Positions 1 through 9,520 of a stretch of DNA of 64,000 nt are shown piece after piece. The notes under the pieces were generated by a model that saw nothing but the letters and a program-made list of their open reading frames with translations, ran no database searches and had not been told where the DNA came from. The DNA lies in assembly GCA_037954665.1 (NCBI GenBank), contig JBBMOL010000549.1:110489-174488 (forward strand), read 5' to 3'. The DNA is from Laguncularia racemosa (taxonomy: Eukaryota; Streptophyta; Magnoliopsida; Myrtales; Combretaceae). A program made the translations under genes and the position numbers. Each line of letters opens with the position of its first letter. Positions within the stretch are counted from its first letter, which is position 1.

Positions 1-2755
1 ATGGCAGTAAATAAATAGAAACCAATGGGTTAAAACCATACACAATCTCAAATGGCGAACAATGAGTAGTGCTATATAAAGCCCTGTTATATGCAAACTC
101 CACAAATGGTAGACAATCCTTCCAAGTCCTAATGTTCTTCTTTATAATTGCCCCTAACAATTGAATTAATGTCCTGTTAACCACATCAATTTGCCCATCA
201 ATTTGTAGGTGACAGATAGTTGAAAACATCCATTTAGTTCCCAACTTTTCCCACAATACTCTCAAAAAATGACTCAAAAATTTCTCATCTCGATCATTAA
301 CAATGCTTCTAGGTATACCATACGGACGCACTACCTTTCTAAAGAACAAATCAACAATGTGTATAGCATCATTAGTTTTATGATAAGGAATGAAATGAAC
401 CGTTTTAAAAATCCTATCCACAACCACAAAATTAGAATCTCGACCATGCCTAGGCCTAGATAATCCTAACACAAAATCTATGGAAATGTTTATCCATGGC
501 TCACGAGGAATGACACTATACTCATATAACCAATCTAAGAAGTCATCTAAACAAGGAATGGGATGACGATACTTTACCGTAAGGTTGTTGATGGCGCGGC
601 AGTTAACACACATTCTCCATATCCCATCCTTCTTAGGCACCAAAATCACAGGCACTGTACATGGACTCATGCCTTCTCTCACGTATCCCTTCTCCATTAA
701 CTCATCTACCTGCCTTTGGAGTTTCTTCGGAAAGATATTTTCAAAATCCTGCACATGAGACACAACCACACTAGGCAAAGCATTAGATAATTCGTTAGTA
801 GTCAAACATGTTTCTTTAAAAATCAGCAACAGCATAGGTTGCTTCCTCACTAATGCTCTCCTCACTACACTCGCTCTTGCCACACAACTCTCCTTTTGCA
901 AGGCTGTCCTCTCCTTTTCACTCACCACCAAAGTTGATTCCCTTTCAACTTGGCCTCTCACACTCTTTCCAGCCTTCCTCTCCTTTTCCTTTTGATCTTG
1001 ACTCTTATATTCCTCTTTCTTCTCATTGTCTTTTGCTCTCTCACTCTCACTCTGCTTTTCACTCACCTTATGTTTTGCAAAAGATTGTTGTAGCTGCAAC
1101 TGGTCCTCATACACTTGTTTGGGTGTTAACGGTTTAAGATTAAAGCTTTTCCCTTGGTGAACAAGCGTATACTTGTTAGAAAAGTCATCATGAACAACCT
1201 TCCTATCAAATTGCCATGGCCTCCCCAACAACACATGACATGCTTGCATTAGCACTACATCGCATAACACCTCATCCTCATATCTACCAATGCGAAAACC
1301 AATCAAGGTTTGCTTACTCACCTTAGTCTCACCACTATCATTCAACCACTGCAATTTATATGGACTAGGGTATCTAACAGTTTTGAGCCCCAGCCTCTCA
1401 ACAATAAAATTGCTCACTACATTAGTGCAACTTCCCCCATCAATAATCAAACTACAAATGTGATCTCCTAGATAACATCTAGTATGAAATATATTCTCCC
1501 TTTGCACCTCCTCTTCTTCCTTCACCTGCACATTCAAAGCTCTCTTCACTACTGCCACTAGCCTTCCCATTGCAGGCTCCTCATCATCACTAGCATCCTC
1601 TAAAGGAGGCATATCATATTCTTCACTATCCCCCTCAGTCTCATACTCACCATCATCACGCAAAATAATCACACGCCTATTTGGACATTGACTAGCAATA
1701 TGGCCTCTACCTTGGCATTTAAAACATCTAATGTTGCGATTTCTAGAGGTAGAAGATTCAGGGTTACCTTGATTACCAAGAGTAGAACCCGCTTGCCTCA
1801 GCTCCCCTTTTGGTTTGGTGGTTAAAGGCTTTTCTTCCTTCTTCCATTGATTAGTCTTCCAAGTGGATGAACCATTACCCTGTTGAAACTGTGCATTACT
1901 ACTACCTCTCCTCTTGTGCTGGTTCTCAACCTTTATAGCCATGTGAACCATGTCCGCCAATTCTACATAATGCTGCAATTCAACCACATTTTGGATTTCT
2001 CTATTCAACCCTGCAAGAAACCTAGCCATTGTAGCCTCTCTATCCTCCTCTACATTTGCCCTATTCATAGTGACTTCCATCTCCTTGAAATACTCATCTA
2101 CACTCCGGCTTCCCTGCCTCAGAGTTTGCAACTTATTGTGCAATTTACGATAGTAATACGCAGGCACAAACCGCTTCTTCATCACTCTTTTCATCTCTTC
2201 CCAAGACTCAATAGGTGGCTCGCCACTCCTTCTCCTATTCAACATTAGTTGATCCCACCACACTATAGCATAATCCAAAAACTCAATGGCAGCAAGTTTT
2301 ACTTTCTTTCTCCCACTATAGTTGTGATAATCAAACACCATCTCCACCTTTTTCTCCCATTCTAAGTACGCCTCGGGATCATTTTTCCCTTGGAAAGGAG
2401 GAATCTTCATCTTTATGCTACTCAATTGATCATCCTCTCTATTCCTATCTCCTTTATCTTCCCAATCTCTAGTTCCTCTATTCCGACCACTATATCCTCT
2501 ATAACTCCCCACAGAAGGCTCATCAAAGTCATCATCCATCATTTCATCTCCACCCCTCGGTACTCTCCTAGAACGACTCTCCTTCTTACGCCCTTGGAAT
2601 ACGTTTGTGGATTGCTCTAGTCTTTGCTCTACCGTCTCATGAATTTGTTCCATTCCCTCTTGGAACTTCCTCTTCATCTCACCCCTCAATGCCTCAATTA
2701 CTAACCTAACATCAAACCTTCCCCTCTCACCTTCAGGAGAATGTTGTCTCGGCAT
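1..2755 (-). CDS. Element A: open Gag-PR-IN frame of a Ty3/gypsy element, RT and RNase H deleted
   Basis: Retrotransposon polyprotein on the minus strand, starting at ATG 2755 (same start context as B and C) and open to the left edge, at least 918 codons. In order: Gag with the capsid-type segment ending in WWDQL, a CCHC knuckle (CFKCQGRGHIASQCPNRR, about 1677-1735), a retropepsin with LIIDGGS (about 1434-1458), a short RT N-terminus ending HPIPCLDD (about 550-745), then directly integrase (IDFVLGL at about 470-490). Two deletions relative to C, one of about 110 bp before RT and one of about 1.35 kb from RT into integrase, both keep the frame: the integrase codons are in phase with ATG 2755. 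The integrase glutamate of the usual DGQTEVVNR motif is aspartate here (DGQID). It cannot be autonomous; whether it is expressed is unknown. Confidence 0.85.
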   Translation of the reverse strand, partial: MPRQHSPEGERGRFDVRLVIEALRGEMKRKFQEGMEQIHETVEQRLEQSTNVFQGRKKESRSRRVPRGGDEMMDDDFDEPSVGSYRGYSGRNRGTRDWEDKGDRNREDDQLSSIKMKIPPFQGKNDPEAYLEWEKKVEMVFDYHNYSGRKKVKLAAIEFLDYAIVWWDQLMLNRRRSGEPPIESWEEMKRVMKKRFVPAYYYRKLHNKLQTLRQGSRSVDEYFKEMEVTMNRANVEEDREATMARFLAGLNREIQNVVELQHYVELADMVHMAIKVENQHKRRGSSNAQFQQGNGSSTWKTNQWKKEEKPLTTKPKGELRQAGSTLGNQGNPESSTSRNRNIRCFKCQGRGHIASQCPNRRVIILRDDGEYETEGDSEEYDMPPLEDASDDEEPAMGRLVAVVKRALNVQVKEEEEVQRENIFHTRCYLGDHICSLIIDGGSCTNVVSNFIVERLGLKTVRYPSPYKLQWLNDSGETKVSKQTLIGFRIGRYEDEVLCDVVLMQACHVLLGRPWQFDRKVVHDDFSNKYTLVHQGKSFNLKPLTPKQVYEDQLQLQQSFAKHKVSEKQSESERAKDNEKKEEYKSQDQKEKERKAGKSVRGQVERESTLVVSEKERTALQKESCVARASVVRRALVRKQPMLLLIFKETCLTTNELSNALPSVVVSHVQDFENIFPKKLQRQVDELMEKGYVREGMSPCTVPVILVPKKDGIWRMCVNCRAINNLTVKYRHPIPCLDDFLDWLYEYSVIPREPWINISIDFVLGLSRPRHGRDSNFVVVDRIFKTVHFIPYHKTNDAIHIVDLFFRKVVRPYGIPRSIVNDRDEKFLSHFLRVLWEKLGTKWMFSTICHLQIDGQIDVVNRTLIQLLGAIIKKNIRTWKDCLPFVEFAYNRALYSTTHCSPFEIVYGFNPLVSIYLLP

Positions 2756-3093
2756 AGTCCCTACAGAAACGATTAGTACTAACACAAATATATATATAAT
2801 TAAACCTCACGATACACTCCCTTACGTGTTTCGCTCAAATGATGATATCACATAGTCACTCGTGTATTCTCACAAATAATGATCATATCAACTCGCCAAT
2901 TTCCTCTTGTCAATTCTCTTGGAACTAACCCAAACTACACCAATTTCCTTCCATAGAATTCAAAACAACTCTAGCGTTCGTAAATTTTCCTCTATTTTTC
3001 TATCCGATTTTTTTTTTTGTCTCTGTTTTTGCGTTTGATCACGTTTCTCTTGTCTTTGTTTTCTTTTCCCTTCTTTTTTTTTGTCATGATTTT
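2756..3093 (-). mobile_element. Element A 5' leader, truncated by insertion of B
   Basis: Matches, inverted, the B leader at about 4085-4409, including the A-rich tract (seen here as T-rich at 3009-3085) and a TACTAAT-CTGTAG stretch just before the gag ATG. The leader stops exactly where the B LTR begins, so A lost its own LTR and primer site on this side. No coding capacity of its own is seen. Confidence 0.75.
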
Positions 3094-3325
3094 TGATGAG
3101 ATCCATGATGAGAGTCAAGCTGGAAGAAGGAATGTGGATCCTCTTGAAGTGCCGCTTAGACCGATCACAAGAAGTCGAGCGAAACGGCTCAAGGAAGCAC
3201 TTAACGGGTTGATAAAGGATGTCCATGAAGCCGGGAAGGATTGGGGCAATCATGAAGTTGGAACGGATTGGAACAACCACGGGAAGACCCTTGCTCTTAT
3301 ACAAGTCACACCGGACACGGGTTGA
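3094..3325 (+). other. Pol C-terminal tail encoded inside the LTR1 5' end
   Basis: Reading frame that in a complete element continues from integrase through the polypurine tract into the 3' LTR. It carries DPLEVP followed by a PITRSRAKRLKEALNGLIKD motif and ends at TAG/TGA near 3325. The same tail is open at 36749-36980 in C and at 16485-16676 (minus) in the solo LTR. In this 5' LTR copy it is not translated as part of Pol. An integrase frame that runs into the LTR is known from plant CRM-type chromoviruses; I infer a similar layout and do not assign the lineage. Confidence 0.65.
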
Positions 3326-3380
3326 AGAGGGCGTGTACTTTCAAGGCACGGCCGTGTATAGAGTCAAGCAAATCTACAGA

Positions 3381-3520
3381 AAGATACATGGCCAAAGTAC
3401 ACGGGCGTGTATGTTGCCAGAAGTTGCACAAAAAGATACACTGCCAAAGTACACAGGCGTGTATGTTGCCAGAAGTTGCACAGAAAGGTACACGGCCAAA
3501 GTACACGGGCGTGTACACGG
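3381..3520 (+). repeat. 52-bp tandem repeat with CACGG palindromes in LTR1 U3
   Basis: About 2.6 units starting at 3381, 3433 and 3485. Each has AAAGATACATGGCC-like sequence, then AAAGTACACGGGCGTGTA, then TTGCCAGAAGTTGCAC. The array ends about 95 bp upstream of the TATA box at 3615. Related arrays lie in other families (see the entries near 7290, 14770, 39231 and 44626). Confidence 0.8.
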
Positions 3521-3606
3521 TCCCCTACCGGCCAGCTTGTTCTGTTTTCACGTTTTTACGCCACTTATCTAAACTACGTCATTTTGGACTTGTTTTACAC
3601 GAATTG

Positions 3607-3635
3607 TAACCCTAGTATAAAAGCTCCTAGGGTTT
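3607..3635 (+). promoter_or_regulatory. LTR1 core promoter (TATA box)
   Basis: TATAAAAG at 3615-3622 is bracketed by an inverted repeat: AACCCTAG on the left and CTAGGGTTT on the right. The arms resemble the plant telo-box (AAACCCTA). The C LTRs keep the bracket with a TATTAAAAG core near 27137 and 37194. Promoter role is inferred from position and motif. Confidence 0.65.
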
Positions 3636-3925
3636 AGAACAATGAGGAATATACATCTTTGAGCATTAAACACTTTTGAGAGGCACCTCTCTTGGTTCTT
3701 CAAGAACTAAATCGAACTTATCGGATTGATTTCCGTGGCGTTCATCCTGACTTATCAATCGGTCTTTCATCCCGATTGTGGCGTCTTAGTTTTTATACCA
3801 AGGTTCTTGTCTCGCTTATAGACAACGGGTTGCGGTTTCCACATTAGGTGTTTGGGCGTCTTAGGCAACGAATTTCCGAACGTATTGGTATTGGGTTTCG
3901 TTACGGGTTGGCGTGGTTCGTATCA

Positions 3926-3941
3926 GTTTGGTATCAGAGCT
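3926..3941 (+). other. Element B primer-binding site (initiator Met tRNA)
   Basis: TTTGGTATCAGAGC directly after the LTR end, the canonical complement of the 3' end of plant initiator Met tRNA. The equivalent site in C (27453-27465) has one change, TTTGCTATCAGAGC. Confidence 0.85.
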
Positions 3942-3976
3942 TAGGTTTGTCAAAACATCAAGTTCAGTTGAGGAAG

Positions 3977-4404
3977 GTAATATCAAAAACCCTAACTCCA
4001 ATCGTTCATATCAATTATCGTATTCAATTTCGTAGTATTGATTGTCTTTTGATAGTGTAATATCGCCTAGGCGATTGTGTAAAAAAAAAAAAAGAGTAAA
4101 AATCACGACGAAAAAAAAAAGAAGAGAAAAGAAAAGAAAGACAAAAAAAAATAAAAATTCGGATAGAAAAATTGTGGGAAAATTTACGAACCCTAGAGTT
4201 GTTTTGAATTCTACGGAAGGAAATTGGTAGTTCGGGTTAGTTCCAAGAGAATTGAGAAGAGTAAATTGGCGAGTTGATATCATCATTATTTGTGAGAATA
4301 CACGAGTGACTGTGTGATATCATCATTTGAGCGAAACACGTATGGGAGTGTATCGTGAGGTTTAATTATATATATATTTGTGTCAGTACTAATCTTTTCT
4401 GCAG
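3977..4404 (+). other. Putative 5' leader intron upstream of gag (element B)
   Basis: AAG|GTAATATC at 3974-3984 fits a plant splice donor. TACTAAT (near 4386) fits a branch point. TTTTCTGCAG|GAACT at 4395-4409 fits an acceptor placed 5 bases before the gag ATG. Removal would excise 428 bp including the A-rich tract at 4081-4170. C has the same three signals (27501, TACTAAC at about 27904, acceptor 27921). Splicing is inferred, not shown. Confidence 0.45.
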
Positions 4405-4409
4405 GAACT

Positions 4410-6767
4410 ATGTCGAGACAACATTCTTCGGAAGGTGAGAGGGGAAGGTTTGATGCTTGGTTAGTAATTGAGGCGTTGAGGGGAGAAATGAAGAGGATGT
4501 TCCAAGAGGGAATGGAACAAATTCATGAGACGGTGGAGCAAAGACTAGAGCAATCCACAAATGTATTCCAAGGGCGTAAGAGGGAGAGTCGTTCTAGGAG
4601 AGTACCGAGGGGTGGAGATGAAATGTCGGATGATGATTTTGATGAGCCTTCTGTCGGGAGTTATAGAGGATATAGTGGTCGGAATAGAGGAATTAGGGAT
4701 TGGGAAGATAGAGGAGATAGGAATAGAGAGGATGATCAATTGAGTAGCATAAAGATGAAGATTCCTCCTTTCCAAGGGAAGAATGATCTCGAGGTGTACT
4801 TAGAGTGGGAGAAAAAGGTGGAGATGGTGTTTGATTGTCACAACTATAGTGGGAGAAAGAAAGTAAAACTTGCTGCCATTGAATTTTCGGATTATGCTAT
4901 AGTGTGGTGGGATCAATTAATGTTGAATAGAAGGAGGAGTGGCGAGCCACCTATTGAGTCTTGGGAAGAGATGAAAAGAGTGATGAAGAAGCGGTTTGTG
5001 CCTGCGTATTACTATCATGAATTGCACAACAAGTTGCAAACTCTGAGGCAGGGATGCCGAAGTGTAGATGAGTATTTCAAGGAGATGGAAGTCACTATGA
5101 TTAGGGCGAATGTAGAGGAGGATAGAGAGGCTACAATGGCTAGGTTTCTTGCGGGGTTGAATAGAGAAATCCAAAATGTGGTTGAATTGCAGCATTATGT
5201 AGAATTGGAGGATATGGTCCACATGGCTATAAAAGTTGAGAACCAGCACAAGAGGAGAGGTAGTAGTAATGCACGGTTGCAACAGGGTAATGGTTCATCC
5301 ACTTGGAAGACTAATCAATGGAAGAAGGAAGAAAAGCCTTTACCCACCAAACCAAAAGGGGAGCTGAGGCAAGCGGGTTCTACTCCTGGTAATCAAGGTA
5401 ACCCTGAATCTTCTACTTCTAGAAATCGTGACATTAGATGTTTTAAATGTCAAAGTAGAGGCCATATTGCTAGTCAATGTCCAAATAGGCGTGTGATGAT
5501 TTTGCGTGATGATGGAGAGTATGAGACTGAGGGGGATAGTGAAGAAGAGGATATGCCTCCATTAGAGGATGCTAGTGATGATGATGAGCCTGCAATGGGA
5601 AGGCTAGTGGCAGTAGTGAAGAGAGCTTTGAATGTGCAGGTGAAGGAAGAAGAGGAGGTGCAAAGGGAGAATATATTTCATACTAGATGTTATCTAGGAG
5701 ATCACATTTGTAGTTTGATTATTGATGGGGGAAGTTGCACCAATGTAGTGAGTAATTTTATTCTTGAGAGGCTGGGGCTTAAAACTGTTAGACACCCTAG
5801 TCCATATAAATTGCAGTGTTTGAATGATAGTGGTGATACTAAGGTGAGTAAGCAAGCCTTGATTGGGTTTCGCATTGGTAGGTATGAGGATGAGGTGTTA
5901 TGTGATGTAGTGCCAATGCAAGCATGTCATGTGTTGTTAGGGAGGCCATGGCAATTTGATAGGAAGGTTGTGCATGATGGCTTTTCTAACAAGTATACGC
6001 TTGTTCACCAAGGGAAGAGCTTTAATCTTAAACCGTTAACACCTAAGCAGGTGTATGAGGACCAGTTGCAGCTACAACAGTCGTTTGCAAAACACAAGGT
6101 GAGTGAAAAGTGGAGTGAGAGTGAGAGAGCAAAAGACAATGAGAAGAAAAAGGAATATAAAAGTCAAGATCGAAAGGAAAAGGAGAGGAAGGCTGGAAAG
6201 AGTGTGAGAGGCCAAGTTGAAGGGGAATCAACTTTGGTGGTGAGTGAAAAGGAGAGGGCAGCCTTGCAAAAGGAGAGTTGTGTGGCAAGAGCGAGTGTAG
6301 TGAGGAAGCAACCTATGTTGTTGCTGGTTTTTAAAGAAACATGTTTGACTACTAACGAATTATCTAACTCTTTGCTTAGTGTGGTTGTGTCTCTTGTGCA
6401 GGACTTTGAAGATGTCTTTCCTAAGGAGATTCCAAAGGGATTACCACCTATTCGTGGTATTGAGCACCAGATTGATCTTGTACCCGGAGCATCGATTCCA
6501 AACAAGCCAGCTTACAGGAGCAATTTGGAGGAGACAAAGGAACTCCAAAAGCAGGTTGATGAATTAATGGAGAAGGGGTACGTGAGAGAGAGCATGAGTC
6601 CATGTACAGTGCTGGTGATTTTGGTGCCTAAGAAGGATGGGACATGGAGAATGTGTGTTGACTGCCGCGCCATCAACAACATCACGGTAAAGTATCGTCA
6701 TCCCATTCCTCGCTTAGATGACATGTTAGATACAATGTGCCTTTACTCTTTATTGCATTACTTATAG
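4410..6767 (+). CDS. Element B Gag-PR-partial RT polyprotein, truncated
   Basis: One open frame of 785 residues. Start at ATG 4410 is chosen because A and C have an ATG at the same place. Residues 1-340 are Gag, with an acidic/Arg-rich N-terminus and a capsid segment (KLAAIEFSDYAIVWWDQL, SVDEYFKEMEV). The CCHC knuckle is at 344-357 (CFKCQSRGHIASQC). The retropepsin has DGGS near residue 439 and LLGRPWQFDR downstream. A charged linker rich in K and E follows, then RT from about residue 688 (IDLVPG) to HPIPRLDDMLD at about 774. Homology ends at 6731; the last residues are read from the neighbouring Athila-like DNA. RT palm, RNase H and IN are absent, so it is not autonomous. Gag could still be produced. 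Confidence 0.9.
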   Translation: MSRQHSSEGERGRFDAWLVIEALRGEMKRMFQEGMEQIHETVEQRLEQSTNVFQGRKRESRSRRVPRGGDEMSDDDFDEPSVGSYRGYSGRNRGIRDWEDRGDRNREDDQLSSIKMKIPPFQGKNDLEVYLEWEKKVEMVFDCHNYSGRKKVKLAAIEFSDYAIVWWDQLMLNRRRSGEPPIESWEEMKRVMKKRFVPAYYYHELHNKLQTLRQGCRSVDEYFKEMEVTMIRANVEEDREATMARFLAGLNREIQNVVELQHYVELEDMVHMAIKVENQHKRRGSSNARLQQGNGSSTWKTNQWKKEEKPLPTKPKGELRQAGSTPGNQGNPESSTSRNRDIRCFKCQSRGHIASQCPNRRVMILRDDGEYETEGDSEEEDMPPLEDASDDDEPAMGRLVAVVKRALNVQVKEEEEVQRENIFHTRCYLGDHICSLIIDGGSCTNVVSNFILERLGLKTVRHPSPYKLQCLNDSGDTKVSKQALIGFRIGRYEDEVLCDVVPMQACHVLLGRPWQFDRKVVHDGFSNKYTLVHQGKSFNLKPLTPKQVYEDQLQLQQSFAKHKVSEKWSESERAKDNEKKKEYKSQDRKEKERKAGKSVRGQVEGESTLVVSEKERAALQKESCVARASVVRKQPMLLLVFKETCLTTNELSNSLLSVVVSLVQDFEDVFPKEIPKGLPPIRGIEHQIDLVPGASIPNKPAYRSNLEETKELQKQVDELMEKGYVRESMSPCTVLVILVPKKDGTWRMCVDCRAINNITVKYRHPIPRLDDMLDTMCLYSLLHYL

Positions 6768-7081
6768 GAGCGGTTAAGAGGGAAGTATACTCTACTTTAC
6801 TGGTATGGATCTTTATTCGGTTTCACTTTTGGGAATTTATGTTTAAATGATGAGAGTATTAGTTTAAGTCACTTGGATTAGTCTTGAGAATTCTGGTGTT
6901 TGTATTTTGTAAACAACTAATGGTAGGATTGAGTAGAGATTGCATAGTATGGAGGTAGATCATGAGAATCAATGATGCGAAAAGAAGTTCTTGATTGTTA
7001 AGTTAATGAAAATCTTGTCCTTGGTTTTTCTTTGGCTTCATTCTGCTTGAGGACAAGCAAATGCATAAGTGTGGGGGAGTT
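6732..7081 (+). mobile_element. 3' internal fragment of an Athila-like element
   Basis: After the break in B RT the sequence changes to non-coding DNA that ends in TTGAGGACAAGCAAATGC and AAGTGTGGGGGAGT just before an LTR start. That pairing of a GAGGACAAGCAA motif with a purine-rich tract is typical of the 3' end of Athila/Tat elements and is also seen before the F 3' LTR (47200-47240). No 5' part of this element is present, so it was 5'-truncated by recombination. Confidence 0.65.
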
Positions 7082-7284
7082 TGATAAGTACAAATTAACA
7101 CTTGTATTTTTTATGAATTCTAGTGGTGTATGTAATAAATTGATGTTATTTTGAAGAGTTTTGATAATAAATTGATGTTATTTTCAGTTTCAGGACTAAA
7201 GACCACTATTTTGAGAGGAGATATCGACTTAGATTGAGATCGGAGAAGAATACACGAAGAAAAATGCTTTTTGGAAGGAAAAGG

Positions 7285-7500
7285 GGAAGTACACGGGCGT
7301 GTATTTCCAGAGCACGGCCGTGTGTTGGGCTTGAAAAACCAACAGAAGCTTACACGATTTGAGTACACGGTTGAAGGCACGGCTATGTGTTAGCTTATTC
7401 ACAGAAGTACACGGCCGTATGTTATTGGCCATAGGTTTGTTTTACTTCAAACACTATTGCAAGGCACGACCATGTACAACCGTGGGTCGAAACCATGTAT
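7285..7500 (+). repeat. ACACGG/CCGTGT palindrome cluster in Athila-like LTR
   Basis: Includes TACACGGGCGTGTATT (7291-7306), GCACGGCCGTGTG (7312-7324), a degenerate pair around 7364-7390 and TACACGGCCGTATG near 7407. The cluster is followed within about 50 bp by an AT-rich TATATATAT stretch near 7540 that may be the TATA box. Confidence 0.65.
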
Positions 7501-8143
7501 ATGGAAACGTTTGGCTGTTTCAGGAGATTTTTCGGTTTCCATATATATATCTCTTCATTTTCCAGGTGAGAGGGGTTCCTAACTTGAAGAAGATAGAAAA
7601 AACAACAAAAAGAAGAAGAAGAGGAGACCGGGAAAGATTATCTAAGGGAAAAGCAACATCAACAGATTCATCTTTCTCTTCTAAAGGGTTTATGCACACG
7701 GGTTTTTCATCTTCATTGATTTGTAACTTGAAAACCATGAGTGGCTAATTTATTTCATACTTGAACCTAACGAACCTTAGTTGTCATGTAATATTGGTTT
7801 GATTGCATAGTTAATGAATACTGGAATTCTCTGAATTTATTCATGTTGTTCATTTAGTGTTGCTAATTTGATGTATGGCCAGCATTGAGTTTCCATTGAT
7901 TTCTTAGAAGTTGATTGGAAAATCTCTTGTTTGAATAGATCGTACATGAATAAAGGAATTCGTATGTAATCTATGGATAGAGAACATGAATTTTCCGTAT
8001 TAGGTTAAATTAGATAATTCGACCTAATGGAGGGTTCAAGACTGTTAATGTAATTCTAATCGATTTTGATAAAACAGGGATCTTTATTAATGCGATTAGG
8101 GTTAGGAGCTAATAAATCTGGAAGGAATATTGGCTTAGTGTTA

Positions 8144-9172
8144 TGATAGGAATAAAAATCCGACAAAACCTGTCATTAGGGCAAGAACTAAAGGAATTCG
8201 AATTTTAGTGATGAGGGCCCATTTTGAGCAAATCGACCCCGGAATTATTTATATATTAACCTCTTTTCTATTATTCTTGTATTGTGTTTTCCAACAGGCA
8301 TACTTATCATATTTTATAGGGCAATGGACAAACTCCCTTAGACTCAGCTTGTGGATAATCCATAGACCGACCTAAACTGGCAATGAGCTAGGCCGATGGA
8401 TCCTATAGAAGACCGGCATCTTGAAGACCATTTCTTTTATATATTTCTTCTTTTATGAACTATTTTGGTTTTAGGACACTTTTATTTCCTTATAATTTTC
8501 ATTCAGGGTTAGCCACCTTAAAAGTGGCAAACTTGTAATTTTGAGCACTTTTTAACCCTAGGAGTAGCAAGTATAAATACTTGCTTAAGAGAGGGTTTGA
8601 GAGGCATATTTTTGCGGATCAAACACTTCTTCTACACATGAGAATTAGGGTTCCTAATTGTCATTTAGACTCTTATCAATTTCAATCCCAAGAGTTGAAA
8701 TTGTGGCGAGTGCAACACCTTGAAATTATGAGTTATATCAATTTCATTTTGTTGTGATTTCTTTTCTTCTCTAGTGTGTCATATCTAGGGTTGAATTGAG
8801 ATAGTTCTTAGATAGATTTGCTTTTAATTGTATTCAAATTCTTGAGTTTATTTAAGGTACTTTGCAATTGAATTCGAATCTTCATTGAAGAATTCCCTTG
8901 AAAACGTGTTCTTCACTATTGGAAAGGAGTTCTTGGAATTGAGGTTTTCTTTTGAATTTGTGGTTTATTTTCGTGGATTATATGAGATTAGGGTGTTGTT
9001 AGAAGATATTATCATTGAGGTTTCACAATTGCATCATTGAATATTTGGATTTTCCTTGTATCTTCATTAGGGTTCATGTGAATTTGCCCTTGTAGATCCA
9101 ATTTCACCTTGACTTGAGATTGTTTTTTCTTAAGTCTTTTAATTGTGCTTCTAAGTGGAATTAGGCACATCA
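8144..9172 (+). mobile_element. Solo LTR2 with perfect target duplication TGTTA
   Basis: 1029 bp from TGATAGGAAT to GGCACATCA, flanked by TGTTA at 8139-8143 and 9173-9177. The LTR2 family recurs at 10983, 23189, 24572, 32510, 35633, 50722, 60768 and 62793. This copy ends at the first CACATCA and lacks the 3' extension described for K and J. The core promoter GCAAGTATAAATACTTGC is at 8568-8585. Confidence 0.92.
8568..8585 (+). promoter_or_regulatory. LTR2 TATA box inside an inverted repeat
   Basis: GCAAGTATAAATACTTGC: two 8-base arms (GCAAGTAT / ATACTTGC) around AA, with the TATA box across the centre, between upstream AACCCTA and downstream AGGGTTT. The same motif is at 11416, 20201, 23621 and 25003 (plus) and, reversed and partly changed, at 33257, 36265, 37624, 51319, 61348 and about 63379. 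Confidence 0.7.
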
Positions 9173-9520
9173 TGTTAGATGCTCCATGGTTCAGAGATAA
9201 CCATTGCTTGTTAACTAATTTATTGAAAGGGTGAAGTTACATGACAATTAGAGGAGTAGTAAGGGTAAGGCATGCTCTTAATTATCAGACTGAGTAATCA
9301 AGTTATTGTGTTAGTTTTAATTGCTATAGGCTTTGTCAAGTGTTTCTAATTTAAATTGAATCTTTCGAAATTGTGCGGTTGGATAGTTGGTTTAGAGTTA
9401 TTATTAGTACTTGTTGATCCTTGGAGGAACGATATCTGAACTCAACTCTATACTATTACAATTGATCGTAAAAGAGAGTCAAGGAAAAAGGATTTTTAAT
9501 TTATGTGATTACGGTCATCA

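Larger units (their letters stand above)
3094..3925 (+). mobile_element. Element B 5' LTR (LTR1 family)
   Basis: 832-bp LTR beginning TGATGAG and ending TTCGTATCA, followed after two bases by a primer site complementary to initiator Met tRNA. The same LTR recurs at 26741-27450 and 36749-37506 (plus) and 15793-16716 (minus). It holds, in order, a coding tail for the C-terminus of Pol, a 52-bp repeat array with CACGG palindromes, a TATA box framed by CCCTAG and CTAGGG, and the R-U5 region. It was inserted into the leader of A; the matching target duplication cannot be read because the 3' half of B is missing. Confidence 0.85.
590..6731. repeat. Large inverted repeat formed by elements A and B
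   Basis: The minus-strand segment about 590-3093 and the plus-strand segment about 4084-6731 are two copies of the same leader-gag-PR-RT region in head-to-head orientation, about 2.5-2.6 kb per arm, separated by about 1 kb that holds the B LTR, primer site and leader start. Gag and PR read almost residue for residue the same in both arms. The A arm carries an in-frame deletion of about 110 bp near 715-735. Confidence 0.8.
7082..9520 (+). mobile_element. 3' LTR of the Athila-like fragment, split by a solo LTR2
   Basis: Begins TGATAAGTAC after the polypurine tract and probably ends GGTCATCA at 9520. Without the 8144-9177 insertion it is about 1.4 kb, close to the 1.5-kb LTR of F, and has the same general order: CACGG palindromes near the 5' side, then a long AT-rich R-U5. 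The right boundary is an estimate because no second copy is present. Confidence 0.6.

Noticed and set aside
853..1137. Ser/Leu/His-rich frame on the plus strand over element A
   Set aside because: It is the antisense of the charged linker of A Gag-Pol. The same shadow appears opposite B (6043-6288) and C (29561-29806).
3607..3635. Interstitial telomere repeat (AAACCCTA motifs)
   Set aside because: Single telo-box-like units around TATA boxes, not tandem telomere repeats.
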